Numbered from the stretch's first letter, positions 27,814 through 37,242 are shown. The stretch: DNA of 64,000 nt from Flavobacterium sp. J27 (GCF_004303025.1 NZ_PJQW01000001.1:172774-236773), one strand, 5' to 3'. Notes: a model not told the origin generated them from the sequence alone. Made by a program: numbers and translations.

Positions 27814-28818
27814 TTAAGCATTATTTTCTTTTATGGTTTCCTTTATCTTTATTTCTAATTCATCCATCAATTCTGGATTATCTTTAATTAACGATTTAAC
27901 CGAATCTCTACCTTGTCCTAATTTAGTATCTCCATAACTAAACCATGAACCACTTTTCTTAACAATTTCAAATTCTACTGCTAAATCGAGTACTTCTCCT
28001 ACTTTAGATACTCCTTCACCATACATAATGTCGAATTCTGCAGTTTTAAATGGTGGTGCCACTTTGTTTTTAACTATTTTAACTTTAGTTCTATTACCAA
28101 TTACATTTTCACCATCTTTAATTTGGGAAGATCTTCTAATATCAACACGTACGGAAGCATAAAATTTTAAAGCATTACCTCCAGTTGTTGTTTCTGGACT
28201 TCCAAACATTACTCCAATTTTATCACGCAATTGGTTAATGAAAAACACAGTACAGTTGGTTTTGTGAATTGTTGCTGTTAATTTTCGTAAGGCTTGAGAC
28301 ATTAAACGCGCATGTAATCCCATTTTGGAATCTCCCATATCGCCTTCAATTTCACTTTTTGGAGTTAATGCAGCAACGGAGTCAATAACAACTATGTCAA
28401 CTGCTCCAGAGCGAATTAAACTTTCAGCAATTTCAAGAGCTTGTTCTCCATTGTCTGGTTGGGAAATGATTAAATTATCAATATCGATTCCTAGCTTTTG
28501 AGCATAAAAGCGATCAAAAGCGTGTTCTGCATCAATAAATGCAGCTATTCCACCCGCTTTTTGTGTTTCAGCAATAGCGTGTAGTGTTAACGTTGTTTTA
28601 CCCGAAGATTCTGGTCCGTATATTTCAATTATTCTTCCTTTTGGATATCCATTTACACCAAGAGCTAAATCCAATCCTAAAGAACCAGATGAAATGACTT
28701 CTACTTCTTCTACAGCAGCATCTCCCATCTTCATTACAGTTCCTTTTCCGTAGGTTTTATCTAATTTGTCTAATGTTAATTGTAAGGCTTTTAATTTTGC
28801 GTCTTTATCTGTGCTCAT
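27814..28818 (-). CDS. recA: recombinase RecA
   Basis: Strand-exchange ATPase and SOS coprotease, 334 residues. Walker A GPESSGKT is at 68-75. The signature [14 protein letters not shown] and the L2-region [15 protein letters not shown] are intact, and the C-terminal tail is acidic ([11 protein letters not shown]). A perfect palindromic terminator follows. No clear SOS (LexA) box is seen upstream, and the -7 motif is not obvious. RadA, its functional partner, is also in this window. Confidence 0.99.
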   Translation of the reverse strand: MSTDKDAKLKALQLTLDKLDKTYGKGTVMKMGDAAVEEVEVISSGSLGLDLALGVNGYPKGRIIEIYGPESSGKTTLTLHAIAETQKAGGIAAFIDAEHAFDRFYAQKLGIDIDNLIISQPDNGEQALEIAESLIRSGAVDIVVIDSVAALTPKSEIEGDMGDSKMGLHARLMSQALRKLTATIHKTNCTVFFINQLRDKIGVMFGSPETTTGGNALKFYASVRVDIRRSSQIKDGENVIGNRTKVKIVKNKVAPPFKTAEFDIMYGEGVSKVGEVLDLAVEFEIVKKSGSWFSYGDTKLGQGRDSVKSLIKDNPELMDELEIKIKETIKENNA

Positions 28819-29125
28819 AATTATGTATATTTTGCGTAAAAATACCTAATTTTTATCTTTTTGCAATGAAATTTTATTAACAAGTTATTTTTCTTATTCT
28901 AAAGAGATTAAAAACAAACTAAAAGTGTTTTTTTGGAGTTAATAAGCCCTTTTATTTTATAATTTGTTGATGAAAGATTTATTATTAACTGGACCTAATC
29001 AACTAAATTAATATTTGATTTTCTGAATAAGGTAATTTCTGTCTTTAAAATAAAAGTTTATCTTTGCAATCAAAATCCTTCCATTTAGGGTTTATAAAAT
29101 AATTTCTCACTTAAACGTTTATAGC
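28819..29125. other. 307-base intergenic region between recA and trhO
   Basis: Divergent spacer between recA (minus) and trhO (plus). The only clear signal is the -7 box TATCTTTG at 29059-29066 for trhO. The rest is AT-rich with no open frame longer than a few codons, no tRNA-like cloverleaf and no strong hairpin. The recA promoter should lie in the left part but no TAnnTTTG match is seen on the minus strand. Confidence 0.6.
29059..29066 (+). promoter_or_regulatory. trhO -7 box
   Basis: TATCTTTG, 59 bases before the trhO ATG. -33 is weak. Confidence 0.5.
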
Positions 29126-30481
29126 ATGCAACTGTATAACACCTTAAGCGCAGAAGAAAGAGCCGAGCTAATTGATCAAGCGGGCAAACAACGTTTAACG
29201 TTGTCTTTTTATGCGTATGCCAAAATTCTAAATCCTCAACAATTTCGTAATGACTTATTTTTAGCATGGAATCCTTTAGATGCTCTTGGGAGAATCTATG
29301 TGGCTCATGAAGGAATAAATGCTCAAATGAGTGTTCCAGCAGATCACTTTGAAGCTTTTAGAGAGACACTAGAAAGTTATGATTTTATGAAAGGCATTCG
29401 TTTGAATGTTGCTGTAGAGCAAGATGATCATTCATTTTTAAAATTAACGATTAAAGTGCGTCATAAAATTGTTGCTGATGGACTGAATGATGCTACTTTT
29501 GATGTGACTAAAAAAGGAGTTCATTTAAAAGCGAAAGAGTTTAATGAAATTTTAGATGATCCAAATACTATTGTAGTAGATTTTAGAAACCATTATGAAA
29601 GCGAAGTGGGTCATTTTAAAGGTGCTATTACTCCAGATGTAGAAACTTTTAGAGAAAGTTTGCCTATTATTAATGAGCAATTAAAAGATTTCAAAGAAAC
29701 GAAAAACTTGGTAATGTATTGTACAGGAGGTATTCGTTGCGAAAAAGCTTCTGCTTATTATAAACATCAAGGCTTTAAAAATGTGTACCAATTAGAAGGA
29801 GGAATCATAAATTATGCGAAACAGATCAAAGAAGAAGGTTTGGAAAGCAAATTTATTGGTAAAAATTTTGTTTTTGATAACCGTTTAGGTGAGCGTATTA
29901 CAGAAGATATTATATCACAGTGTCATCAGTGTGGAGAACCTTGCGATAATCACACAAATTGTGTAAACGATGGTTGTCATTTATTGTTTATTCAGTGTGA
30001 CGAATGTAAAGCTACAATGGAGAATTGTTGTTCTACTGAATGTCAAGAAGTAATTCATTTGCCTCTTGCAGAACAAGTGAAGCTTAGAAAAGGAAAGCAA
30101 GTAGGCAATAAGGTTTTTAGAAAAGGTAAATCGGAAAAATTAAAATTTAAGCATTCTGGAGTATTATCGGATGAATCTTTAGATGTAGTTTCAAAAACAA
30201 AAACAATTCGTGAAAAAATAAAAGTAAAAAAAGTATTACTTGGGAAAGCAGAACATTATTTTGTGAAGGCAAAAGTGGCGCAATTTTTAATTGAAAATCA
30301 TGAATTAAATATAGGAGATAAAATTTTAATTACAGGTCCAACAACAGGAAATGAAGAAATAGTATTAGAAAAAATGTTAGTAAATGGAAAAGAAGTATTT
30401 CAAGCTAAAAAAGGAGACAAAGTTACTTTTCAAGTCCCATTTCGAATTAGATTATCGGATAAATTGTTTAAAATCAAGTGA
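29126..30481 (+). CDS. trhO: tRNA uridine(34) hydroxylase TrhO (YceA-type rhodanese) with extra C-terminal barrel
   Basis: 451 residues; TrhO uses O2 to hydroxylate U34 of tRNA, toward 5-methoxy- or carboxymethoxy-uridine. An N-terminal acylphosphatase-like domain (GRIYVAHEGINAQMS) precedes the rhodanese domain with its cysteine loop C199-TGGIRCEKAS. A Cys-rich rhodanese C-terminal segment runs from C266 to about 306 (CHQCGEPCDN, CDECKATMENCC). After a basic linker, residues about 365-451 form an extra domain (GKAEHYFVKAKVAQFLI, IGDKILITGPTTG, AKKGDKVTFQVPFRIR) resembling the EF-Tu-domain-2-like barrel of U32 proteins. E. coli TrhO is about 350 residues and lacks it. Monocistronic. Confidence 0.9.
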   Translation: MQLYNTLSAEERAELIDQAGKQRLTLSFYAYAKILNPQQFRNDLFLAWNPLDALGRIYVAHEGINAQMSVPADHFEAFRETLESYDFMKGIRLNVAVEQDDHSFLKLTIKVRHKIVADGLNDATFDVTKKGVHLKAKEFNEILDDPNTIVVDFRNHYESEVGHFKGAITPDVETFRESLPIINEQLKDFKETKNLVMYCTGGIRCEKASAYYKHQGFKNVYQLEGGIINYAKQIKEEGLESKFIGKNFVFDNRLGERITEDIISQCHQCGEPCDNHTNCVNDGCHLLFIQCDECKATMENCCSTECQEVIHLPLAEQVKLRKGKQVGNKVFRKGKSEKLKFKHSGVLSDESLDVVSKTKTIREKIKVKKVLLGKAEHYFVKAKVAQFLIENHELNIGDKILITGPTTGNEEIVLEKMLVNGKEVFQAKKGDKVTFQVPFRIRLSDKLFKIK

Positions 30482-30523
30482 TTATTTGTTGTGATGTAAA
30501 AAACAATTTTAAAATATACTTTA

Positions 30524-30562
30524 AAAAACCTATTTACGTTAAAATGTAAATGGGTTTTTTGT
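30524..30562 (+). terminator. trhO terminator
   Basis: AAAAACCTATTTAC arm pairs with GTAAATGGGTTTTT (one G-T pair), 8-base loop, T-run. Confidence 0.75.
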
Positions 30563-30674
30563 TTTAATGCTAATTTTCAGTTTCAAACGATAAGTAAATT
30601 TGTATTATCTTTACGCTCAAAATACGTTTTAGACAAGTAGTGCTGTTTAAGCGCAATCAATATATATTCAAATT

Positions 30675-31844
30675 ATGGCATGTAATAACTGTTCGACTGG
30701 AACTACTACAGACGGAGTTCCTAAAGGATGTGGCAATAAAGGATCATGTGGCACAGGTAGCTGCAATAAATTAACAGTTTTCGATTGGTTATCAAATATG
30801 ACTTTGCCTCAAGGTCAGGAACCTTTTAATTGTGTAGAGGTTCGTTTTAAAAATGGAAGAAAAGAATTTTTCAGAAATCCTGAAAAATTAACTATGGTTA
30901 TGGGAGATATTGTAGCTACAGAAGCTTCCCCTGGACATGATGTAGGTATTGTTTCTTTAGCTGGTGAATTGGTAAAAATTCAAATGAAAAAGAAAAATGT
31001 AACTATAGATAACGAATTACCAAAAATTTATAGAAAAGCATCACAAAAAGATATCGATATTTGGAGTGAGGCGAGAAACAAAGAAGAAAAAGTAAGAATG
31101 CGGGCTAGAGAAATTGCGATTTCACTAAATTTAGAAATGAAAATTTCTGATGTTGAATTTCAAGGAGACGGTTCCAAAGCCACATTTTATTACACTGCAA
31201 ATGATCGTGTTGATTTTCGTCAATTGATTAAAGACTTTGCTAGAGAATTCAGTATACGCATCGAAATGAAACAAGTTGGTTTCCGTCAAGAAGCCTCTCG
31301 ATTAGGAGGGATTGGTTCTTGTGGAAGAGAATTATGTTGTTCTACTTGGTTAACTGATTTCAGAAGCGTAAATACATCTGCAGCTCGTTATCAACAGCTA
31401 TCTCTAAATCCGCAGAAATTAGCAGGACAATGTGGTAAATTAAAGTGTTGTTTGAATTATGAATTAGATACATACCTCGATGCTTTAAAAGATTTTCCAG
31501 ATTTAGATACTAAATTGTACACAGAAAAAGGAAATGCACATTGTCAAAAAGTAGATATTTTTAAAGAATTAATGTGGTTTTCTTACGAAAATCAGCCTGC
31601 ACATTGGCACGTTTTATCAGTATCAGACGTAAAAGAAATTTTAGCAAAAAATAAGCAAAAAATAAAGATTAGTGCTATTGAAGATTTTGTGGTAGAGGTT
31701 AGCAAAGAAATTGAGAAAAATTTCCAAAATGTTGTAGGACAAGATAGTTTAACCCGATTTGATCAAAAACCGAAAAAGAAAAACAATAAAAATAAAAAAC
31801 GTCGTAAACCAACAAATTTTAAGAATGGTCCTAAGAAGGAGTAA
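30675..31844 (+). CDS. PSP1-domain (RicT-like) regulatory iron-sulfur family protein
   Basis: 389 residues. The N terminus is Cys-rich (C3, C6, C19, C25, C30). The conserved PSP1/YaaT core covers about 45-290: AREIAISLNLEMKISDVEFQGDG, FREFSIRIEMKQVGFRQEASRLGG, the Cys motif GSCGRELCCSTW and GQCGKLKCCLNYE. The C terminus is a basic Lys/Asn tail. In Bacillus, RicT works with RicA and RicF in an iron-sulfur complex that affects RNase Y; this organism is a non-sporulating relative, so the partner is unknown. It is the first gene of a tight run; gldH starts inside its 3' end (20-base overlap). Confidence 0.88.
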   Translation: MACNNCSTGTTTDGVPKGCGNKGSCGTGSCNKLTVFDWLSNMTLPQGQEPFNCVEVRFKNGRKEFFRNPEKLTMVMGDIVATEASPGHDVGIVSLAGELVKIQMKKKNVTIDNELPKIYRKASQKDIDIWSEARNKEEKVRMRAREIAISLNLEMKISDVEFQGDGSKATFYYTANDRVDFRQLIKDFAREFSIRIEMKQVGFRQEASRLGGIGSCGRELCCSTWLTDFRSVNTSAARYQQLSLNPQKLAGQCGKLKCCLNYELDTYLDALKDFPDLDTKLYTEKGNAHCQKVDIFKELMWFSYENQPAHWHVLSVSDVKEILAKNKQKIKISAIEDFVVEVSKEIEKNFQNVVGQDSLTRFDQKPKKKNNKNKKRRKPTNFKNGPKKE

Positions 31845-32316
31845 AATAAGTATACTGGGTATGTTGTTATTCCTTTTTTTATCATGTGATGAAAAAAGAG
31901 TGTTTGATGAATACAAAACGCTAAATGGAAAATGGAAGAAGGAAGATGCAGTTCAGTTTACTTTTGAGCAAAATGATACGGTTAATCCCTATAATTTGTT
32001 TTTAAATATTAGAAACAATAATGAGTATCCTTTCAATAATTTATTTGTTACAGTAGCTTTACAACAACCTGATAGTTTGGTTAAAATTGATACTTTAGAA
32101 TATGCTATGGCAAATCCTGATGGATCGCTATTAGGAGAAGGCTTTTCTGATGTGAAAGAAAGTAAATTATGGTATCAAGAAAACTTTATCTTCAAACAAA
32201 AAGGGAAATATACGATAACCATACAACAAGCATTAAGAGAAACAGGAAGTGTTACAGGTGTTGAAGAATTAAATGGGGTTACAGACGTTGGTTTTAGAAT
32301 TGAAAAAATAAAATAA
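31825..32316 (+). CDS. gldH: gliding motility lipoprotein GldH
   Basis: 163-residue lipoprotein required for gliding and T9SS-linked functions in flavobacteria. I start at ATG 31825, inside the upstream gene, giving VLRRSKISILGMLLFLFLSC with lipobox cysteine; the in-frame TTG 31759 would bury the signal. The mature part fits GldH: VFDEYKTLNGKWKKEDAVQFTF, NLFLNIRNNNEYPFNNLFVTVAL, and GKYTITIQQALRE. The penicillin-binding protein gene follows after 2 bases. The synteny with ricT and a class A PBP supports the call. Confidence 0.93.
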   Translation: MVLRRSKISILGMLLFLFLSCDEKRVFDEYKTLNGKWKKEDAVQFTFEQNDTVNPYNLFLNIRNNNEYPFNNLFVTVALQQPDSLVKIDTLEYAMANPDGSLLGEGFSDVKESKLWYQENFIFKQKGKYTITIQQALRETGSVTGVEELNGVTDVGFRIEKIK

Positions 32317-32318
32317 AT

Positions 32319-34607
32319 ATGGCAAAAAAGAAAACAGAAAACAATCAATTTTCTAAATATATTAAGATTTTTTGGAAGACCTTTCTATTTGGTTTAGGTT
32401 TTGTTATTTTATTATTTCTCTTTGCTTCATGGGGCTTTTTTGGAGCTATGCCAACCTTTGAGACATTAGAAAATCCCGATTCTAATATTGCTACCGAAAT
32501 CATGTCTTCTGATGGAGAAGTGTTAGGTAAGTTTTATGCGCAAAATAGAGTTCCTGTTACTTTTGAAGATTTACCAAAAGATTTAGTGAATGCTTTAGTT
32601 GCCACTGAAGATGAGCGTTTTTACGAGCATTCTGGTATTGATGCTAGAGGAACGTTAAGAGCTGTTTTAAGTTTAGGAAGAGATGGTGGTGCTAGTACGA
32701 TTAGCCAGCAGTTGGCAAAAAATTTATTTCATGGAAGTGATGGATCTAAAAATATTATTTTGAGAATTATTCAAAAAATAAAAGAATGGATAATAGCAAC
32801 TAGGCTAGAACGTCAATATACTAAAAATGAAATTATTGCCATGTATTTAAATCAGGTAGATTTTGTAAATGGTGCTATTGGAATTCGTTCAGCCTCTAAA
32901 ATTTATTTTAACAAAGAACCTAAAAATTTAGCAACAGAAGAAGGAGCAGTTATTATTGGGATGTTAACCAATCCGTCTCGATTCAATCCAAAACGATTTG
33001 AGGAAAGATCAAGAAACAGAAGAAATATTGTTCTTGGACAAATGGTACGAAGTGGTTTTTTGAAGGAGAGTAAAAAAATCGAACTCCAACAAAAACCTAT
33101 TGTTTTAGATTTTAGACCTGAAGATCATAATCAAGGTATTGCGACATATTTCAGAGAGTATTTGAAAGTGTACATGAAAGATTGGGTAAAAAATCATAAA
33201 AAAGAAGATGGTTCAGAGTATGATATTTATAGAGATGGTTTAAAAATTTATACTACTATAGATTCACGTATGCAAAAATATGCTGAAGAAGCAGTACAAG
33301 AACATTTAACCATTTTACAAGCCAAATTCTTTGAATTAGCAAAAAAAGAAAAAAATGCACCATTTATAAGAATTACAGACGAAGAGACAGAAAAAATTAT
33401 AAAAAGTGCCATGAAGAATTCGGAGAGATGGCGAATTATGAAAGAAGATGGAAAGTCGGAAACAGAAATTTTAAAATCTTTCGAAGTAAAAACAAAAATG
33501 AAAATTTTTTCATGGAAAGGTGAGAAAGATACCATTATGACACCAAGAGATTCCATTCGCTATTATAAACATTTCTTGCAAACAGGTATGATGGCTATGG
33601 AACCACAAACGGGTCATATTAAAGCTTGGGTAGGAGGAATTAATCATAAGTATTTTCAATACGATCACGTAGGGCAAGGTGCTAGACAAGTAGGTTCTAC
33701 CTTTAAGCCTTTTGTGTATTCAACAGCGATAGAGCAGTTAGGGATGTCTCCTTGTGATTCAATCATAGATGGTCCTTTTACCATGCCAAAAGGAAAATGG
33801 GGAATTTCTAAAGCTTGGTCACCAACTAATGACGGAGGTGCATTTAAAGGGATGGTAACATTAAAGAAAGCATTGGCTAATTCACTAAACCCTGTTTCTG
33901 CCAAACTAATGGATCGCGTAGGACCTCAGGCTGTAGTAGATATGGCTAGAGATTTAGGTGTTTCAACTGATATCCCAGTTACACCTGCAATTGCCTTAGG
34001 AGCTGTAGATATTACTGTAAAAGAAATGGTTGGAGCATTTAGTACTTTTGTTAATCAAGGAGTGTATATTGCACCAACGTTTATCACTAGAATTGAAGAT
34101 AAAAACGGTGTAGTCTTAGATCAAGTAATTCCACAATCTAAAGATGTAATGAATAGAGATGTGGCTTACGCAATTATTAAATTAATGGAAGGGGTAACCG
34201 AATCTGGAACAGGAGCTCGTTTAAGAGGTGGTTCTGTAAATGGTTTAACTAATTATAAATATAGATTTAGTAATCCAATAGCTGGAAAAACAGGTACAAC
34301 ACAAAACAACTCTGATGGTTGGTTTATTGGCATGGTACCAAATTTATCTGCAGGAATCTGGGTAGGTAATGATGATAGGGCAGCTCATTTTAGACGAACA
34401 CTTTATGGTCAAGGAGCTTGTATGGCATTGCCAATTTGGGGTTTATTTATGGATAAATGTTACAAAGACAAAGAATTGAATATCTCCAAAGAGAGTTTCG
34501 AAAAACCAGAAAAAATAAGTATCCGTGTAGACTGTACTGTAGCAACTCCTACAATAGATTCTACAGATACAGATAGACCTAATATGGATGAATTTCAAGA
34601 TCTTTGA
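32319..34607 (+). CDS. penicillin-binding protein 1A (bifunctional transglycosylase/transpeptidase)
   Basis: Class A PBP of 762 residues for peptidoglycan polymerisation and cross-linking. One N-terminal membrane helix (about 19-42). GT51 domain with the catalytic glutamate in ATEDERFYEHSG (96-107) and GGASTISQQLAKNLFH. Transpeptidase domain with S460-T-F-K, SxN as SLN (ANSLNPVSAKL) and KTG (GKTGTTQNNSDGWF). An insertion between the domains (about 330-410) is Lys/Glu-rich. It lies in the ricT-gldH-PBP-scoAB run, 2 bases after gldH and 18 before scoA. Confidence 0.96.
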   Translation: MAKKKTENNQFSKYIKIFWKTFLFGLGFVILLFLFASWGFFGAMPTFETLENPDSNIATEIMSSDGEVLGKFYAQNRVPVTFEDLPKDLVNALVATEDERFYEHSGIDARGTLRAVLSLGRDGGASTISQQLAKNLFHGSDGSKNIILRIIQKIKEWIIATRLERQYTKNEIIAMYLNQVDFVNGAIGIRSASKIYFNKEPKNLATEEGAVIIGMLTNPSRFNPKRFEERSRNRRNIVLGQMVRSGFLKESKKIELQQKPIVLDFRPEDHNQGIATYFREYLKVYMKDWVKNHKKEDGSEYDIYRDGLKIYTTIDSRMQKYAEEAVQEHLTILQAKFFELAKKEKNAPFIRITDEETEKIIKSAMKNSERWRIMKEDGKSETEILKSFEVKTKMKIFSWKGEKDTIMTPRDSIRYYKHFLQTGMMAMEPQTGHIKAWVGGINHKYFQYDHVGQGARQVGSTFKPFVYSTAIEQLGMSPCDSIIDGPFTMPKGKWGISKAWSPTNDGGAFKGMVTLKKALANSLNPVSAKLMDRVGPQAVVDMARDLGVSTDIPVTPAIALGAVDITVKEMVGAFSTFVNQGVYIAPTFITRIEDKNGVVLDQVIPQSKDVMNRDVAYAIIKLMEGVTESGTGARLRGGSVNGLTNYKYRFSNPIAGKTGTTQNNSDGWFIGMVPNLSAGIWVGNDDRAAHFRRTLYGQGACMALPIWGLFMDKCYKDKELNISKESFEKPEKISIRVDCTVATPTIDSTDTDRPNMDEFQDL

Positions 34608-34625
34608 TTTTAAAGTATAAAAATT

Positions 34626-35327
34626 ATGATTAAGCGAACAGTAAATAATGTTAGTGAAGCATTGCAAGGAATAGAAAGCGGAATGACGATTATGTTAGGA
34701 GGCTTTGGCCTTTGTGGAATTCCTGAAAATAGTATAGCTGAATTAGTAAATAAAAAAGTAACTGGTTTAACCTGTATTTCTAATAATGCAGGTGTAGACG
34801 ATTTTGGATTGGGACTTTTATTACAAAATCGACAAATAAAAAAAATGATTTCTTCTTATGTGGGAGAAAATGCTGAGTTTGAAAGGCAAATGCTCTCAGG
34901 TGAATTAGAAGTTGAATTAACACCACAAGGAACCTTAGCCGAAAAATGTAGAGCAGCACAAGCAGGAATACCAGCATTTTTTACACCTGCAGGTTATGGA
35001 ACTGAAGTTGCTGAAGGAAAAGAAACAAGAGAATTTAACGGGAAAATGCATGTAATGGAATTGGCATTCAAAGCTGATTTTTCAATTGTTAAAGCGTGGA
35101 AAGGTGATGAGGCAGGGAATTTAATTTTCAAAGGAACGGCCAGAAATTTTAATGCAGTTATGGCTGGAGCAGCAAAAATTACTATTGCGGAAGTTGAAGA
35201 GTTAGTACCAGCAGGTACATTGGATCCAAATGAAATACATATTCCTGGAATTATGGTGAATCGTATTTTTCAAGGTGTAACATTTGAGAAAAGAATTGAG
35301 CAACGTACAACTAGAAAAAGAATGTAA
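34626..35327 (+). CDS. scoA: 3-oxoacid CoA-transferase subunit A
   Basis: 233-residue alpha subunit of a family I CoA-transferase, probably succinyl-CoA:3-ketoacid (acetoacetate). The signature [11 protein letters not shown] is near 21-31, and [16 protein letters not shown] and FFTPAGYGT motifs follow. The beta subunit starts 2 bases later, so the two form one enzyme. The exact acid substrate cannot be told from sequence alone (atoDA is the alternative). Role: ketone-body or amino-acid-derived acetoacetate use. Confidence 0.9.
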   Translation: MIKRTVNNVSEALQGIESGMTIMLGGFGLCGIPENSIAELVNKKVTGLTCISNNAGVDDFGLGLLLQNRQIKKMISSYVGENAEFERQMLSGELEVELTPQGTLAEKCRAAQAGIPAFFTPAGYGTEVAEGKETREFNGKMHVMELAFKADFSIVKAWKGDEAGNLIFKGTARNFNAVMAGAAKITIAEVEELVPAGTLDPNEIHIPGIMVNRIFQGVTFEKRIEQRTTRKRM

Positions 35328-35329
35328 TC

Positions 35330-35989
35330 ATGGCATTAGATAAAAATCAAATTGCAAAAAGAATAGCTAAAGAAGTGAAAGATGGTTACTATGTAAACCT
35401 CGGTATTGGAATACCTACCTTAGTGGCTAATTTTGTTAGAGAAGATATATCTGTTGAATTTCAAAGTGAGAATGGTGTTTTAGGAATGGGACCATTTCCT
35501 TTTGAAGGTGAAGAAGATGCAGATATTATCAATGCAGGTAAGCAAACGATAACCACTTTGCCAGGAGCTAGTTTTTTTGACTCGGCTTTTAGTTTTGGCA
35601 TGATTAGAAGTCAGAAAGTAGACTTGACAATTCTGGGTGCTATGGAGGTTGCCGAGAATGGGGATATTGCAAACTGGAAAATACCAGGTAAAATGGTAAA
35701 AGGTATGGGAGGAGCTATGGATTTAGTGGCTTCAGCCGAAAATATTATTGTGGCGATGATGCATGTAAACAAAGCAGGTGAATCAAAATTGTTAAAGCGA
35801 TGTTCTTTGCCTTTAACTGGAGTAGGTTGTGTGAAAAAAATCGTAACTGAATTAGCCGTTCTTGAAGTTACACCAGAAGGTTTTAAATTGTTAGAAACAG
35901 CTCCTGGTGTTACTGTAGAAGATGTAAAAAATGCTACAGAAGGGACTTTGATTATAGAAGGAGATATTCCAGAAATGATTCTTGATTAA
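35330..35989 (+). CDS. scoB: 3-oxoacid CoA-transferase subunit B
   Basis: 219-residue beta subunit carrying the catalytic glutamate, in the SENGVLGMGP motif (the E of FQSENG, near 45). Other marks are YYVNLGIGIPTLV and the GAMEVAENGDIANW stretch. It follows scoA after 2 bases and ends the run that begins at ricT; an imperfect hairpin at 36022-36066 probably terminates it. Confidence 0.92.
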   Translation: MALDKNQIAKRIAKEVKDGYYVNLGIGIPTLVANFVREDISVEFQSENGVLGMGPFPFEGEEDADIINAGKQTITTLPGASFFDSAFSFGMIRSQKVDLTILGAMEVAENGDIANWKIPGKMVKGMGGAMDLVASAENIIVAMMHVNKAGESKLLKRCSLPLTGVGCVKKIVTELAVLEVTPEGFKLLETAPGVTVEDVKNATEGTLIIEGDIPEMILD

Positions 35990-36021
35990 TCAAAAATAAT
36001 AAAATAATACAAATATAATAG

Positions 36022-36066
36022 AGCCACAATCCACTGTTTATTGTAGTGTGTTGTGGCTAATTTTTA
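36022..36066 (+). terminator. imperfect hairpin after scoB / before the RlmI-like gene
   Basis: AGCCACAA/TTGTGGCT outer stem and CACT/AGTG inner stem with a 9-base loop, followed by AATTTTT that ends 5 bases before the next ATG. A terminator, or a control hairpin of the downstream gene. Confidence 0.6.
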
Positions 36067-36070
36067 CAAT

Positions 36071-37237
36071 ATGAGTTATCCAAAAGTAATTTTAAAGAAA
36101 GGAAAAGAAAAGTCAATTTTAAGAAGACATCCATGGGTTTTTAGTGGCGCTGTTTATGGTGTAAGTAGGATAATTAATGATGGTGAAATGGTAGATGTGG
36201 TTGATTGTAACAATGCGCATTTAGGAACAGGTTTTTTTAGTGATAGAGGAAGTATTGTTGTTCGAATCTTAACTTTTAATAACGAAGTTTTTGATGCTGG
36301 TTTTTGGAAAAGAAAAATTAATGCGGCTTGGGAATTGCGCTTGACATTATTGAATTTAGATCAAACGAATGCTTTCCGAGTAATACATGGGGAAGGAGAT
36401 GGAATCCCAGGATTAATTATAGATTACTATAACAAAAACTGGGTAATTCAAGCACATGCATCAGGAATTTACTTGCAAATGGAAGCCATAGCAGATGCTA
36501 TAAAAACAAGTTTAAAAGATTTTTGCGAAACGGTTTATTGTAAAAGTAGTGGAACGCTTCCTAATACTGGAAAAGATTTTTTCTTGTATGGTGATCTAAA
36601 GGAAAGTATTGCAAAAGAAAATGGAATTCAATTTCATGTTAATTGGGTAGAAGGACAAAAGACTGGTTTTTTTCTAGATCAAAGAGATAATAGAAAGTTA
36701 TTAGGAGCTTTTTCAAAAGATAAAAGAGTTTTAAATACTTTTTGCTATACTGGTGGTTTTTCTATTTATGCTATGAGTGCTGGAGCTAGTTTGGTTACTT
36801 CTGTTGATATTTCTCAAAAGGCGGTTGATTTAGCAGAGAAAAATATGCAATTAAATTTTCCAAGCGCCAATCATACTGCTGTAGCATCAGATGTTTTTGA
36901 GTTTATGAAGGAACATGCTAAACAATATGATGTTATTGTTTTGGATCCTCCTGCATTTGCTAAAAATATTAAAAGTAAACATACGGCAACTCAAGCTTAC
37001 AAAAGATTAAATATAGCTGGAATAAAAGCATTAGCTCCTAAAGGAATTTTATTTACATTCTCTTGTTCTCAGGTAATAGACGATGTGTTGTTTTATAATA
37101 CTGTAGCAGCTGCTGCAATTGAAACAGGTAGAAATATTAGAGTTTTACATAAACTAAATCAAGGACCAGATCATCCAACAAATATTTATCATCCAGAAGG
37201 ACATTATTTAAAAGGATTAGTCTTATTTGTTGAATAA
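36071..37237 (+). CDS. class I SAM-dependent rRNA methyltransferase, RlmI family
   Basis: 388 residues. The start is ATG 36071 (MSYPKVILKKGKEKSILRRHPWVFSGAV); an upstream in-frame TTG lies within the preceding hairpin and is rejected. An N-terminal PUA domain (about 1-75) precedes the RlmI linker (FRVIHGEGDGIPGLIIDYY). The Rossmann methyltransferase follows: NTFCYTGGFSIYAMSAGA SAM motif and the catalytic-type DPPAFAKNIKSK. In E. coli RlmI makes m5C1962 in 23S rRNA; the same target is likely but inferred. Confidence 0.9.
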   Translation: MSYPKVILKKGKEKSILRRHPWVFSGAVYGVSRIINDGEMVDVVDCNNAHLGTGFFSDRGSIVVRILTFNNEVFDAGFWKRKINAAWELRLTLLNLDQTNAFRVIHGEGDGIPGLIIDYYNKNWVIQAHASGIYLQMEAIADAIKTSLKDFCETVYCKSSGTLPNTGKDFFLYGDLKESIAKENGIQFHVNWVEGQKTGFFLDQRDNRKLLGAFSKDKRVLNTFCYTGGFSIYAMSAGASLVTSVDISQKAVDLAEKNMQLNFPSANHTAVASDVFEFMKEHAKQYDVIVLDPPAFAKNIKSKHTATQAYKRLNIAGIKALAPKGILFTFSCSQVIDDVLFYNTVAAAAIETGRNIRVLHKLNQGPDHPTNIYHPEGHYLKGLVLFVE

Positions 37238-37242
37238 TATTT

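Noticed and set aside
28819..29125. Small RNA or hidden small gene in the largest intergenic gap
   Set aside because: No stable hairpin with T-run, no cloverleaf and no coding frame of useful length is visible; only the trhO -7 box is supported.
30595..30613. Promoter of the ricT-like gene
   Set aside because: Two overlapping partial matches (TAAATTTG and TATCTTTA) compete and neither has a good -33 element, so no promoter is called.
33248..33556. Open frame of 102 codons on the minus strand inside the class A PBP gene
   Set aside because: Opposite-strand shadow of the conserved PBP frame; the Phe/Ser-rich translation is what Lys/Glu-rich codons give on the other strand.
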